NCBI RefSeq assembly: GCF_002207865.1
Contig: NZ_BDQM01000035.1
Span: forward strand, 1-39,430
DNA from: Colwellia marinimaniae
GTDB taxonomy: Bacteria > Pseudomonadota > Gammaproteobacteria > Enterobacterales > Alteromonadaceae
DNA length: 39,430 nt
Direction: 5' to 3'
A model generated the notes under the pieces. That model saw nothing but the letters and a program-made list of their open reading frames with translations. It had not been told where the DNA came from and did no database searches. Positions 23,252 to 31,192 of the stretch are shown here, piece after piece. Position 1 is the stretch's first letter. The number at the start of each line of letters is the position of its first letter. A program made the position numbers and the translations under genes.

Positions 23252-23477
23252 AGAGTCATAACACAGTAAGTAGTAAAGCCTTAGACTAACAACTGGGCTA
23301 AGGTTTGAACAGATAAACCTTTAACTCACGGTAAATCACTTAGCGCTTAACGGGCACAGTATTAAATGAAATTGCCTTTAATATGGGGGTAAACACCCTA
23401 GGGTGTTGGTAGACTTAGCCCTGATCCGTTATAACACCGAGCAAGAATTTTCTCCTGTAAATAATAAGGATATACAC

Positions 23478-24368
23478 ATGATTAAAACCCTAAGTAAACA
23501 TTTGTTCATTGCCACATTATTTACCGCAATGAGCCTGGTCTCGTTGACCGCTTTAGCAGAGTCATCCGTGTGGAAAGTTAGCAAAGGCAATGATCATATT
23601 TTCATTGGCGGCACAGTGCATATTTTACCACCCTCAGCATTTCCACTGCCGGCAGAATTTGCTCAAGCCTATAAACAAAGCGATAGCATAGTATTAGAAA
23701 CTAAGTTGCCAGATGCGAACGATAGCGAATTTCAGCTAAAAATGATGCGAAAAATGGCTTATGGCAATGGCAAAACCATTGGTGACTTTATCTCAGTAAA
23801 AACTCAACAAAAACTCAGTCAGCACATTTCTGCTTTGGGTGTTGATTTAGCTATGTTTGAACACTTTAAACCTGGATTTTTGGTAACCATGCTGGCGCTA
23901 TTAGAAGCGCAACAGGCACAGTTATCAGGGGAAGGTGTTGATATCTTCTACAGTAAAAAAGCGCGTGCAGATAAAAAACCCATAGCGTATTTGGAAAGTG
24001 TCGACTTTCAAATGAATATGATTGCTAATCTGGGGGTGGGTGATGAGGATCGTTTTATTACCTCAAATCTTGAGCAGATGAAAGATTTCAAAGCGATGTT
24101 TTTAGGCTTACTTAAAGCATGGCGAGTCGGGGATGAAGAGCAACTTAACCAGTTAGCGATTGAGCCGATGAAAAATGATGCTAACACCCTTAAAACCTTA
24201 CTTACCGATAGAAATAAAAACTGGCTGCCACAACTTGAACGCATGTTTGCTGGCAATGGTAACCGCAGCGAGACAGAATTTGTCTTAGTAGGTATCGCAC
24301 ATCTAGCGGGCGATAAAAGTGTCTTAGCGTTATTGAAAGCTAAAGGCTATCACGTAGAGAAGTTATAA
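23478..24368 (+). CDS. TraB/GumN family exported protein
   Basis: This 296-residue protein has a signal peptide ending near LAES (residues 28-31). The TraB/GumN fold opens with the motif FIGGTVHILP (about 45-54), carries a conserved LETKLP, and ends with the second GxxH-type motif LVGIAHLAGD. The family is Tiki-related and may be metalloprotease-like; no reaction is proven in bacteria. The ATG at 23478 has AAGGA 9 bases upstream and directly starts the signal peptide. The frame is open back to 23403 without a ribosome site. Confidence 0.9.
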   Translation: MIKTLSKHLFIATLFTAMSLVSLTALAESSVWKVSKGNDHIFIGGTVHILPPSAFPLPAEFAQAYKQSDSIVLETKLPDANDSEFQLKMMRKMAYGNGKTIGDFISVKTQQKLSQHISALGVDLAMFEHFKPGFLVTMLALLEAQQAQLSGEGVDIFYSKKARADKKPIAYLESVDFQMNMIANLGVGDEDRFITSNLEQMKDFKAMFLGLLKAWRVGDEEQLNQLAIEPMKNDANTLKTLLTDRNKNWLPQLERMFAGNGNRSETEFVLVGIAHLAGDKSVLALLKAKGYHVEKL

Positions 24369-24436
24369 TTTTCGATAAAGCAAGCGGAAGAATACCCAAC
24401 GGATTATTAGCGCATTAATGTTAAAGCGTTAGGTGG

Positions 24437-25639
24437 TTAGCTTGCCTGCACCGTTAATAGTTGTTGCATCTTATCGGCAATCTCGCCGAAGGCTTTATGC
24501 TTATCAGTCAATTCACTTAATAAGGGTAAGCAAGCTATTTTGGCTTGTTCAATTTCTTTATAGACCTGTTCCATTTGTTTATTCGATAGTCCGCAGTGCT
24601 GTTTGCCAAATTGCAGTAAAACCTTCTTTTTAGGCCAGCGTTTAGAGCCGGTTAAGCTTAATGCCATAGTGTCATTTGCCAAATAAGGAGTTGTGCTGAC
24701 AATATCAAAAACGGGGGAGAATGTGATCGCTGCTTTTGGCATAGTGCCTTGGGTGTAATCTGGTAAGTCTTGGTAGAGCACACCATAGTTTTTTAAATGC
24801 GCATCACCATTTCTTAGTAGGATGTTTAGCACGGTTAATTTAAAAAAGTCATAGAGTGCCTTTTGCTTATGCTCTATAGAAATAAAAAGGCTAATAGTGT
24901 TAGCGCAAGACTCTAAGCTTGCATCATATTTTTGCTTTGTTGATTTCCCTTGCAGCACACAAAAATCTTCAAAGCCGAGTGATCTTCCTGTGTCATCTAT
25001 ATCAAAACGTTTTGTTATTAATAGCTTGCTACTTTCACTTAAGTAAAAAGGTGAGACATCTAACCCTGACTCTTTGGCTAAGCTTAAGCAAAAAAACTCA
25101 TTACATGCGAGCTCAGGGAATTCATTCCCCCAGCTTTTGACTATATATGAACTGATTGGGTAAGTTACTCGATCAAGGTCTTTTTCTTGAATATCGAGCA
25201 GGACTTTAGGTTGAACCCCGGCAACGCCTGATTGCATGGCGAATCGGTTTAATAGTTGTGAGAATAGATTTACATCATCGTTTTTAAGTAAATTTTCTAA
25301 GCTTAACTCAAAGGTATCATCTGCTTTTGGTAACATACCTGCGAGTGTGTAGTTTATTGAGCCTATTTGGTTGTTACCGAGTAGCACAAGCACAGTAAGA
25401 TCATCACTACCAAATGCCTTTGCTGTCGCTTTGTCTATAGCTTCTCGCAAGCGACCTTCTGGCATGTTCATTTGAAAAAATGGATGTAGACTATCATAAG
25501 CATAGCTCTCTAAACGAATGGGCATAGTTAAAGATAATGCTGTATTGCTGTCTAAGGCATACGAAAATAAATGCTTTTCTTGTTCTTTTTGCAAGGCACC
25601 AATTTTTTCCCCGTGAGTATAAACATCAATATTAGCCAT
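24437..25639 (-). CDS. hipA: HipA-family serine/threonine kinase toxin
   Basis: E. coli HipA phosphorylates glutamyl-tRNA synthetase, stalling translation and promoting persistence. This 400-residue homologue has the glycine-rich SGVAGVQPK loop (137-145, where the autophosphorylated serine lies), catalytic NGDAHLKN (277-284) and the metal-binding FDIVST (311-316). All key residues seem present, so it is probably active. The ATG shares one base with the hipB stop (TAATG), so antitoxin is made first. The target here is unknown and may differ from GltX. Confidence 0.93.
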   Translation of the reverse strand: MANIDVYTHGEKIGALQKEQEKHLFSYALDSNTALSLTMPIRLESYAYDSLHPFFQMNMPEGRLREAIDKATAKAFGSDDLTVLVLLGNNQIGSINYTLAGMLPKADDTFELSLENLLKNDDVNLFSQLLNRFAMQSGVAGVQPKVLLDIQEKDLDRVTYPISSYIVKSWGNEFPELACNEFFCLSLAKESGLDVSPFYLSESSKLLITKRFDIDDTGRSLGFEDFCVLQGKSTKQKYDASLESCANTISLFISIEHKQKALYDFFKLTVLNILLRNGDAHLKNYGVLYQDLPDYTQGTMPKAAITFSPVFDIVSTTPYLANDTMALSLTGSKRWPKKKVLLQFGKQHCGLSNKQMEQVYKEIEQAKIACLPLLSELTDKHKAFGEIADKMQQLLTVQAS

Positions 25640-25893
25640 TAATAACCTTGCTTATTAAGTTCTTGCAGTTGATCAAGTGTAGGTAGTCCTAGGTCTTTAA
25701 TTGTTAGAGATTTATTAAATAGGTTGAGAATTTTTTCTATTTTTCTAATGCCGATATCAGAGTAATCACCACGTTCAATACTGCCAATTGTGGTTCTGTT
25801 GAGGCCAGTATAATTCGCTAGCTGTTGTTGGCTCCAGCCCTGCTGCTTTCTTTCATGTAGAATGAGTGCAGAAATATTATTTAAATTGCTCAT
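25639..25893 (-). CDS. hipB: HipB-type HTH antitoxin and autorepressor
   Basis: It binds the hip operator and neutralises HipA. The 84-residue protein has an XRE helix-turn-helix (WSQQQLANYTGLNRTTIGSIERG, split here as WSQQQLANY and GLNRTTIGSIERG, about 20-42). A C-terminal tail DQLQELNKQGY follows, likely the part read by proteases or HipA. The ATG at 25893 places the start 25 nt after the palindromic operator; a longer frame from 25935 would run through that operator and is unlikely. Confidence 0.92.
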   Translation of the reverse strand: MSNLNNISALILHERKQQGWSQQQLANYTGLNRTTIGSIERGDYSDIGIRKIEKILNLFNKSLTIKDLGLPTLDQLQELNKQGY

Positions 25894-25917
25894 ATCATCG
25901 TATTTACAAAGTGTTTT

Positions 25918-25933
25918 GGTGATTATAATCACC
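25918..25933. promoter_or_regulatory. Perfect 16-bp palindrome, likely HipB operator
   Basis: GGTGATTATAATCACC is a perfect dyad 24 bp before the hipB ATG. Its position and form suit an autoregulatory HTH dimer, and the core TATAAT could double as a -10 hexamer. Confidence 0.7.
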
Positions 25934-26008
25934 ATTTTAATCGTAGTAAAGTATTTAGGTGAATATATCCATCATTTATGGTTGGTGGTGGTAGATATTT
26001 AGGCATAA

Positions 26009-26194
26009 AAGCTTGCGGAATTTGCTTCGCGTTTTAGGCTAGGTCGTTCTTTGAGTGCCATGCCTTTGCATAATGATTGTCTGCTAGATTATGCAGATGC
26101 AGAAGAAAAGCTCGTTATTACAGTTGATTATCATCAGGATGAGGTGGGTAAAAAAAAAGTGACAAAAAAGCCAGTAAACTTGTTACTGGCTTGA
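26009..26194 (+). other. Open 61-codon stretch without a good start, possible gene remnant
   Basis: In the gap 25934-26242 one plus-strand frame stays open from just after a TAA to the TGA at 26192. An internal ATG at 26060 begins MPLHNDCLLDYADAEEKLVI. The composition looks protein-like (acidic and hydrophobic alternation), but there is no ribosome site and its last part runs through the tyrS terminator. It may be the relic of a lost gene. Confidence 0.3.
26164..26190 (-). terminator. Terminator of tyrS
   Basis: On the minus strand the perfect 8-bp stem GCCAGTAA / TTACTGGC with a 5-nt loop is followed directly by TTTTTTTGTC. It lies 50 bp past the tyrS stop. Confidence 0.9.
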
Positions 26195-26242
26195 TAGATT
26201 ATGGACTGGCTCAGTGGCCGATGAACTCGCTTAATTGAATGC

Positions 26243-27442
26243 TTAACTTACCGTGATGCGAGCAAATTTACGTTTACCCACTTGGTATACCGCAGTAGTG
26301 CCAGCCTTAATGACTAGGCTTCTTTCGGTGACTTTTTCGCTATCAATTTTAGCTGCACCTTGTTTAATCATACGATATGCATCAGAGGTGCTGGCAACTA
26401 AACCCGCGTCTTTAAGTAAGTTAGCGATAGCAATTTCACCGCCCTCTGTTTTAAGCTCTAATTCAGGCATGTCATCAGGCAGGGCGCCTTTTTGAAAGCG
26501 ATTGATAAATTCATCATGAGCAGCTTGGGCCGCGGCTTCATCGTGAAAACGCGCAATCAGCTCTTTGGCTAAATCAATTTTAACATCACGTGGATTTTTA
26601 CCGTTTTCAATATCGGTTTTATAGCCTTCAATTTCAGCTAACGGCTTAAAGCTAAGTAACTCGTAATAACGCCACATTAACACATCAGAAATAGACATGA
26701 TTTTACCAAACATTTCTGTTGGGCTATCCGTAATACCTATGTAGTTACCTAATGATTTAGACATTTTCTGTACGCCATCTAACCCTTCAAGTAATGGCAT
26801 CATGATGACGGTTTGTGGGCGCTGACCTTCAGCTTTTTGTAATTCACGACCGATCAATAAATTAAACTTTTGATCGGTACCGCCAAGTTCAACGTCTGCC
26901 TCTAAGGCTACTGAATCCCAACCTTGTACTAACGGGTACATAAACTCATGAATGGCAATAGCTTGACCATTAGCAAAGCGCTTTTTAAAGTCGTCACGCT
27001 CCATCATACGAGCAACAGTTTGACGAGAGGCAAGTTTTAACATGCCGGCCGCGCCTAATTTATCCATCCAAGTAGAGTTAAAAACTACTGTGGTTTTAGC
27101 CGGATCAAGAATCTTAAAGACTTGCTTTTTATACGTTTCAGCGTTGGCTAAGACATCTTCTCGGGTTAATGCTTTTCGGGTAACATTTTTACCGGTCGGA
27201 TCGCCAATCATGCCAGTAAAATCTCCAATCAAGAAAATAACTTCATGACCTAACTGCTGAAATTGGCGTAATTTGTTAATTAAAACCGTATGGCCTAAAT
27301 GTAAATCAGGGGCGGTAGGATCGAAGCCGGCTTTAATTTTAAGTGGTTTACCGGTTTTAAGTTTTGCGAGTAACTCTTCTTCCACTAATATTTCTGCTGT
27401 GCCGCGTTTTAGCTCGGCAAATGCTTGGTTCACATCGGTCAT
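26243..27442 (-). CDS. tyrS: Tyrosyl-tRNA synthetase
   Basis: It charges tRNA-Tyr with tyrosine. The 399-residue class I enzyme has the HIGH-type motif HLGH (48-51) within FDPTAPDLHLGH, FLIGDFTGMIGDPTGKN next to it, and KMSKSLGN (near 230) as the KMSKS loop. A C-terminal S4 RNA-binding domain runs over the last 65 residues. Length and FDPTAPDLHLGH fit the TyrZ-like branch rather than the E. coli TyrS branch. It is divergent from mepM, with a 379-bp gap, and ends at a strong terminator. Confidence 0.95.
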   Translation of the reverse strand: MTDVNQAFAELKRGTAEILVEEELLAKLKTGKPLKIKAGFDPTAPDLHLGHTVLINKLRQFQQLGHEVIFLIGDFTGMIGDPTGKNVTRKALTREDVLANAETYKKQVFKILDPAKTTVVFNSTWMDKLGAAGMLKLASRQTVARMMERDDFKKRFANGQAIAIHEFMYPLVQGWDSVALEADVELGGTDQKFNLLIGRELQKAEGQRPQTVIMMPLLEGLDGVQKMSKSLGNYIGITDSPTEMFGKIMSISDVLMWRYYELLSFKPLAEIEGYKTDIENGKNPRDVKIDLAKELIARFHDEAAAQAAHDEFINRFQKGALPDDMPELELKTEGGEIAIANLLKDAGLVASTSDAYRMIKQGAAKIDSEKVTERSLVIKAGTTAVYQVGKRKFARITVS

Positions 27443-27821
27443 TTATGACTCCACTGACTGGATTTAGCTACTTAGTCTTATGGGTATTAGATTGACTAGG
27501 TAAGTTTATTTAATGGTCGAATTCTACTGTACTTTGCCAGTGGGATAAAACCTTATCATGGCTTTTTTAGTAAGAAGAACTGATTCTTCGGTAAAATTGC
27601 CATCTATTAACGGTTAACTAGGGTAGGCCGTTCGATAGTGGCATTGCAAAATTCAAAAGTATTGTGATTAGTTATAGCGGTATTTTTTCTGTAGTTTTGA
27701 TATAGTCACTGGATTATTTGAATTTGCTATTTAGTTATAGCTAAACCACGGGCAACTGAATCATGCAGTTTGCAGTGGCTTGGCTATATAATTTCCCGCT
27801 ATAAAAGTTTCGAGTCGTACT
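27443..27821. other. Divergent intergenic region of tyrS and mepM
   Basis: No gene, repeat or strong dyad is visible in these 379 bp. Promoters for both neighbours must lie here, but no -35/-10 pair stands out enough to call. A T-box-like leader for tyrS is not seen. Confidence 0.5.
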
Positions 27822-29300
27822 TTGTTAAAAAAATTATTAGAAACGTTCCAAAATCTACCCAAACAACATCGCTGGATTATTATCGGCAGTAGCTGTTTTT
27901 TACTATTTTTACTGATTTTTCCGTCCAGTGATGACAGTGACAATAGCAAAGATATTCCGGTGGGACAGCGTATTCAGCTAACGCTACCTGAAGATATAGT
28001 ACCAGCAAGCACAACGCCAAGGCAAAGCGCTTTACCGCAACGTAGTCTGGCTAAAGTCACTTATAATAGCGCAACAGAGCAATTACCTTCGTTAGCTAAA
28101 AATCAAAGTACTCAACAAGATGGCAGCTTAGCGAGCGGTGAATTATCAGGTAAAGTTAAAATACAAGACTCTATAGCAGAGCTAGCCAATTTAAGCTGGC
28201 AAACGGTGCAAGTGCGTAGTGGTGACTCCTTAGCCTTGATATTAAAGCGCTTAGGCTTTAGTGCGCAAACAACGTATGCGGTGAGTACCGCCAAAGGTAA
28301 AGACAGTAAATTATTAAAGAGGCTTAATGTTGGTGATAAATTGCGTATTGCCAGCAATGAAAGTCAGCAATTAGCCGCACTAGAGTATCCACTTTCAAGA
28401 ATCGAGACGCTATTTATTAATCTAGTGGGTGATGGTTATCAATCACATCGAGAAACTAAGCAAGTAGAAATACGGGAAAGTTTTAGTTACGGTACCATCA
28501 GATCCAGTTTTTGGAATGCTGGCATAACGGCAGGATTGAGTGATAGCCAAATTATCAATTTTGCCAATATTTTTGGTTGGGATATAGATTTTGGCCTAGA
28601 TATACGCGCAGGCGATAGTTTTCATATTACCTATGAAAAGAAGTATGTTGAAGGCGAATATATTGGTACCGGCAATATTTTAGCGGCAGAGATAACCAAC
28701 CAAGGTGAAGTTTTTCAAGCGATTCGTTTTACTGATGATGAGTATTACAGCCCTGATGGCAGAAGCATGCGTAAAGCTTTCTTACGCGCGCCAGTGAATT
28801 TTAAATACATCAGTTCTAGCTTTAAGCGTAATCGCCGTCACCCAGTAACAAAGCGCTTGCAAGCACATAATGGTATAGATTACGCGGCGAAAAAAGGTAC
28901 ACCAGTGGTTGCCGCCGGTAATGGTAAGGTAATCCGCGCGGGTTATAGTAAGTATAATGGTTATTATGTCTTTATTCAGCACGGTAATGGCATAGTGACT
29001 AAGTACCTGCACTTTTATAAACGGGCAGCCGTTAAAAAAGGCCAACGGGTAAAACAAGGGCAGGTGATTGGTTATGTCGGAGCAACGGGTTTAGCCGCAG
29101 GGCCCCATTTGCATTATGAATTTTTACTGCATGGCGTGCATCGTAACCCTCGTACGGTAAAGCTGCCTGATGCGAGACCTATTGCTAAAAAATACAAAGC
29201 TAAATTCACCTTATTAGCGGCTGAACGACTAGCAGCATTATCGGGCGCTAAAAACGCGTTACTTTCCACCCAAGTCAGCGATATAACGCCGAATGAATAA
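27822..29300 (+). CDS. mepM: M23 family peptidoglycan endopeptidase (MepM/YebA-like)
   Basis: This murein DD-endopeptidase cuts crosslinks so the sacculus can grow. The 492 residues contain an N-terminal OapA-like segment LLETFQNLPKQHRWII with one membrane anchor (about 18-34) and a LysM-like region SGDSLALILKRLG (about 133-145). The LytM domain has metal-site H349 and D353 in HNGIDYAA and the HLHYEF motif near 427. The frame has only a TTG at 27822 as start, closed upstream by TAA, so translation likely begins at TTG. It overlaps anmK by 8 nt, linking hydrolysis with recycling. Confidence 0.9.
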   Translation: MLKKLLETFQNLPKQHRWIIIGSSCFLLFLLIFPSSDDSDNSKDIPVGQRIQLTLPEDIVPASTTPRQSALPQRSLAKVTYNSATEQLPSLAKNQSTQQDGSLASGELSGKVKIQDSIAELANLSWQTVQVRSGDSLALILKRLGFSAQTTYAVSTAKGKDSKLLKRLNVGDKLRIASNESQQLAALEYPLSRIETLFINLVGDGYQSHRETKQVEIRESFSYGTIRSSFWNAGITAGLSDSQIINFANIFGWDIDFGLDIRAGDSFHITYEKKYVEGEYIGTGNILAAEITNQGEVFQAIRFTDDEYYSPDGRSMRKAFLRAPVNFKYISSSFKRNRRHPVTKRLQAHNGIDYAAKKGTPVVAAGNGKVIRAGYSKYNGYYVFIQHGNGIVTKYLHFYKRAAVKKGQRVKQGQVIGYVGATGLAAGPHLHYEFLLHGVHRNPRTVKLPDARPIAKKYKAKFTLLAAERLAALSGAKNALLSTQVSDITPNE

Positions 29301-30495
29301 CAAAGAAGAAACAGCGCGAGGGAAATACTATATTGGCTTAATGTCAGGTACCAGTGCTGATGGTATCGACTTAGCGCTAGTGGACTTTAATGACCCTCAG
29401 CAGCAAGCTCGATTCGTTGCCAGCTATTATCAAGACTACAATTCGGCTATAAGTGAAAAAATCACCTCACTTTATCAACCAGGCAGCAATGAAATTGATC
29501 GTGCTTTTCATCTTGATGTTGAATTAGCACAGTTATTTGCTCAAGCAATTACCGTACTGCTTAAACAAGAAAATCTCAGCGCTAGCGATATTATTGCTAT
29601 TGGTAACCATGGACAAACTATTCGCCATCGCCCCACAGGTGCTAACCCCTTTACCTTGCAAATAGGTTGTTGTCAAACCTTAGCAACCTTAACTGGCATT
29701 CGTGTTGTTGGTCAGTTTCGCCGGAAGGATATGGCCTTAGGTGGTCAAGGTGCGCCCTTAGTACCTATTTTTCATCAACAATTATTTGCTGAGAGTAATG
29801 AGGCTAATTTTGTCGTCAACATCGGCGGTATTGCCAATATTACTTTTTTGCCAGCGCAAAATGCCAAGAGTTCAATCTTAGGTTTTGATACCGGTCCAGG
29901 CAATGCCTTGCTCGATGATTGGTTTTTGAAACATCATGCCAGCAGTGATGATAAATTTGATCGCGATGGTGCTTGGGCGACAACAGGGCAAGTTAATCAA
30001 ACACTATTGACTCAGATGTTGGCGGATGATTACATCAAAGCTGCAGCCCCTAAAAGTACCGGCAGAGAATACTTCAACCTTGCTTGGCTAGCTCAACAAT
30101 TGAGCTCTTTTAAAGAAAAATCAAACTCACCAGCTTGTTCTGCAGTTCCTAACGCCGTCCCTAATGCCGTAGATATTCAAGCAACCTTATTGGCTTTTAC
30201 CGCGCAAAGTATTAGTACTGCCATTATGGCACTGGCTAAACAAGCTAAGGTCTATTTATGTGGCGGTGGTGTGCATAATAGCGCCTTAGTTGCTGCGCTT
30301 ACCGACAATTTGAATCGCTCAGGCTCAGTTTATAAAGTAGACACTATGCAAGCCTTGAACATAGATGGCGATATTCTTGAAGCCATGGCGTTTGCTTGGC
30401 TCGCTTATGCTTTTGATCATAACTTAATCAGTAATATGCCAGCAGTAACGGGTGCGAGTGCCAGTTGTACTCTGGGTAGCGAATTTTTACCTTAA
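29293..30495 (+). CDS. anmK: Anhydro-N-acetylmuramic acid kinase
   Basis: It opens and phosphorylates 1,6-anhydro-MurNAc to MurNAc-6-phosphate in peptidoglycan recycling. The 400-residue ASKHA-fold protein has GLMSGTSADGID (15-26), GNHGQTIRHRP, the cluster NIGGIANITFLP, and GFDTGPGNALLDDW. A small insertion, SAVPNAVPNAVDI (near 285), is an exact short tandem (AVPN twice). It overlaps mepM by 8 nt. Its substrate comes from lytic transglycosylases such as the one at 8.6 kb. Confidence 0.96.
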   Translation: MNNKEETARGKYYIGLMSGTSADGIDLALVDFNDPQQQARFVASYYQDYNSAISEKITSLYQPGSNEIDRAFHLDVELAQLFAQAITVLLKQENLSASDIIAIGNHGQTIRHRPTGANPFTLQIGCCQTLATLTGIRVVGQFRRKDMALGGQGAPLVPIFHQQLFAESNEANFVVNIGGIANITFLPAQNAKSSILGFDTGPGNALLDDWFLKHHASSDDKFDRDGAWATTGQVNQTLLTQMLADDYIKAAAPKSTGREYFNLAWLAQQLSSFKEKSNSPACSAVPNAVPNAVDIQATLLAFTAQSISTAIMALAKQAKVYLCGGGVHNSALVAALTDNLNRSGSVYKVDTMQALNIDGDILEAMAFAWLAYAFDHNLISNMPAVTGASASCTLGSEFLP

Positions 30496-30782
30496 GCCAT
30501 ATCCTACCCGTTATGGCCGAGGTCTCTTGTTGGCAAGCTATCTCTTTATTCGCTAATCTTTAATTACGAGTCTTTATTACTCAGCTTTTTCACTTAAATT
30601 TTTCATACAATAGAGTCAGTTGGAAAAATTTCCTCATTTATCCGATAAAACAGGGTAGTAATCTACTAGCAGACCATCATTTCAACACTATACTTAAAGG
30701 TTAAGTGGTTAAAAAATGAACTACTTGGTAGTGGTGAACTCTAACTCAGCACACCTTGCTAAGCTAGCATCGAGGAGGGCTT

Positions 30783-30974
30783 ATGGAATTTAAAGACATT
30801 CATATTGGTATGAAATGTGGCAGTAAAAAAGGCAGTGGTACGGTTACTTGGGTTGATGGCTCAACACATACCATTTATATGATTGATTGTAAAAATAATA
30901 ATAATTTTGAAGTCAATATCAGCGATATTATTGAAGATCCACAAGCACACAATAGAAAAGATGATTACTACTAA
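30783..30974 (+). CDS. Small unknown protein, 63 residues
   Basis: The start has a very strong ribosome site (GAGGAGGG, 5 bases before ATG), which supports a real gene. The protein MEFKDIHIGMKCGSKKGSGT... reads as a small beta-barrel, with KGSGTVTWVD and HTIYMIDCK strands resembling a KOW- or SH3-like fold, then an acidic and basic tail HNRKDDYY. I do not recognise a named family. It is monocistronic, with its own terminator at 31014. The 287-bp gap before it (30496-30782) holds no other gene that I can support. Confidence 0.7.
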   Translation: MEFKDIHIGMKCGSKKGSGTVTWVDGSTHTIYMIDCKNNNNFEVNISDIIEDPQAHNRKDDYY

Positions 30975-31013
30975 TTAATTTTTAAAATTTATTATTCGAT
31001 TCATCATCAATAA

Positions 31014-31047
31014 ACCCGACAAATTGATACTTTGTCGGGTTTTTTAT
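31014..31047 (+). terminator. Terminator after the 63-residue gene
   Basis: The perfect 11-bp stem AACCCGACAAA / TTTGTCGGGTT with a 7-nt loop is followed by a run of T. It is 40 bp past the stop. Confidence 0.93.
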
Positions 31048-31078
31048 TGCTTTACCCTCGCGAATATATTGAATATTA

Positions 31079-31130
31079 CACCAATTCAAATAAGTTTCTG
31101 AGTGGCAATAAACTTACTTGATTTGGTATT
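31079..31130. repeat. Dispersed-type inverted-repeat element (class B)
   Basis: The arms ACCAATTCAAATAAGTTT (31081-31098) and AAACTTACTTGATTTGGT (31111-31128) are inverted with 16 of 18 matches around a 12-nt centre. Size and intergenic position suit a miniature inverted-repeat element of the kind scattered in Alteromonadales genomes. Confidence 0.65.
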
Positions 31131-31192
31131 AGCTATTTGACACACTGCCTGCGTTGTTTTTAATTCTCAAAACTCATGTGGTAAGGTTTTTT

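Noticed and set aside
27443..27821. T-box riboswitch before tyrS
   Set aside because: T-boxes are typical of Firmicutes, and no antiterminator/terminator pair or TGGNACC-like T-box sequence is visible.
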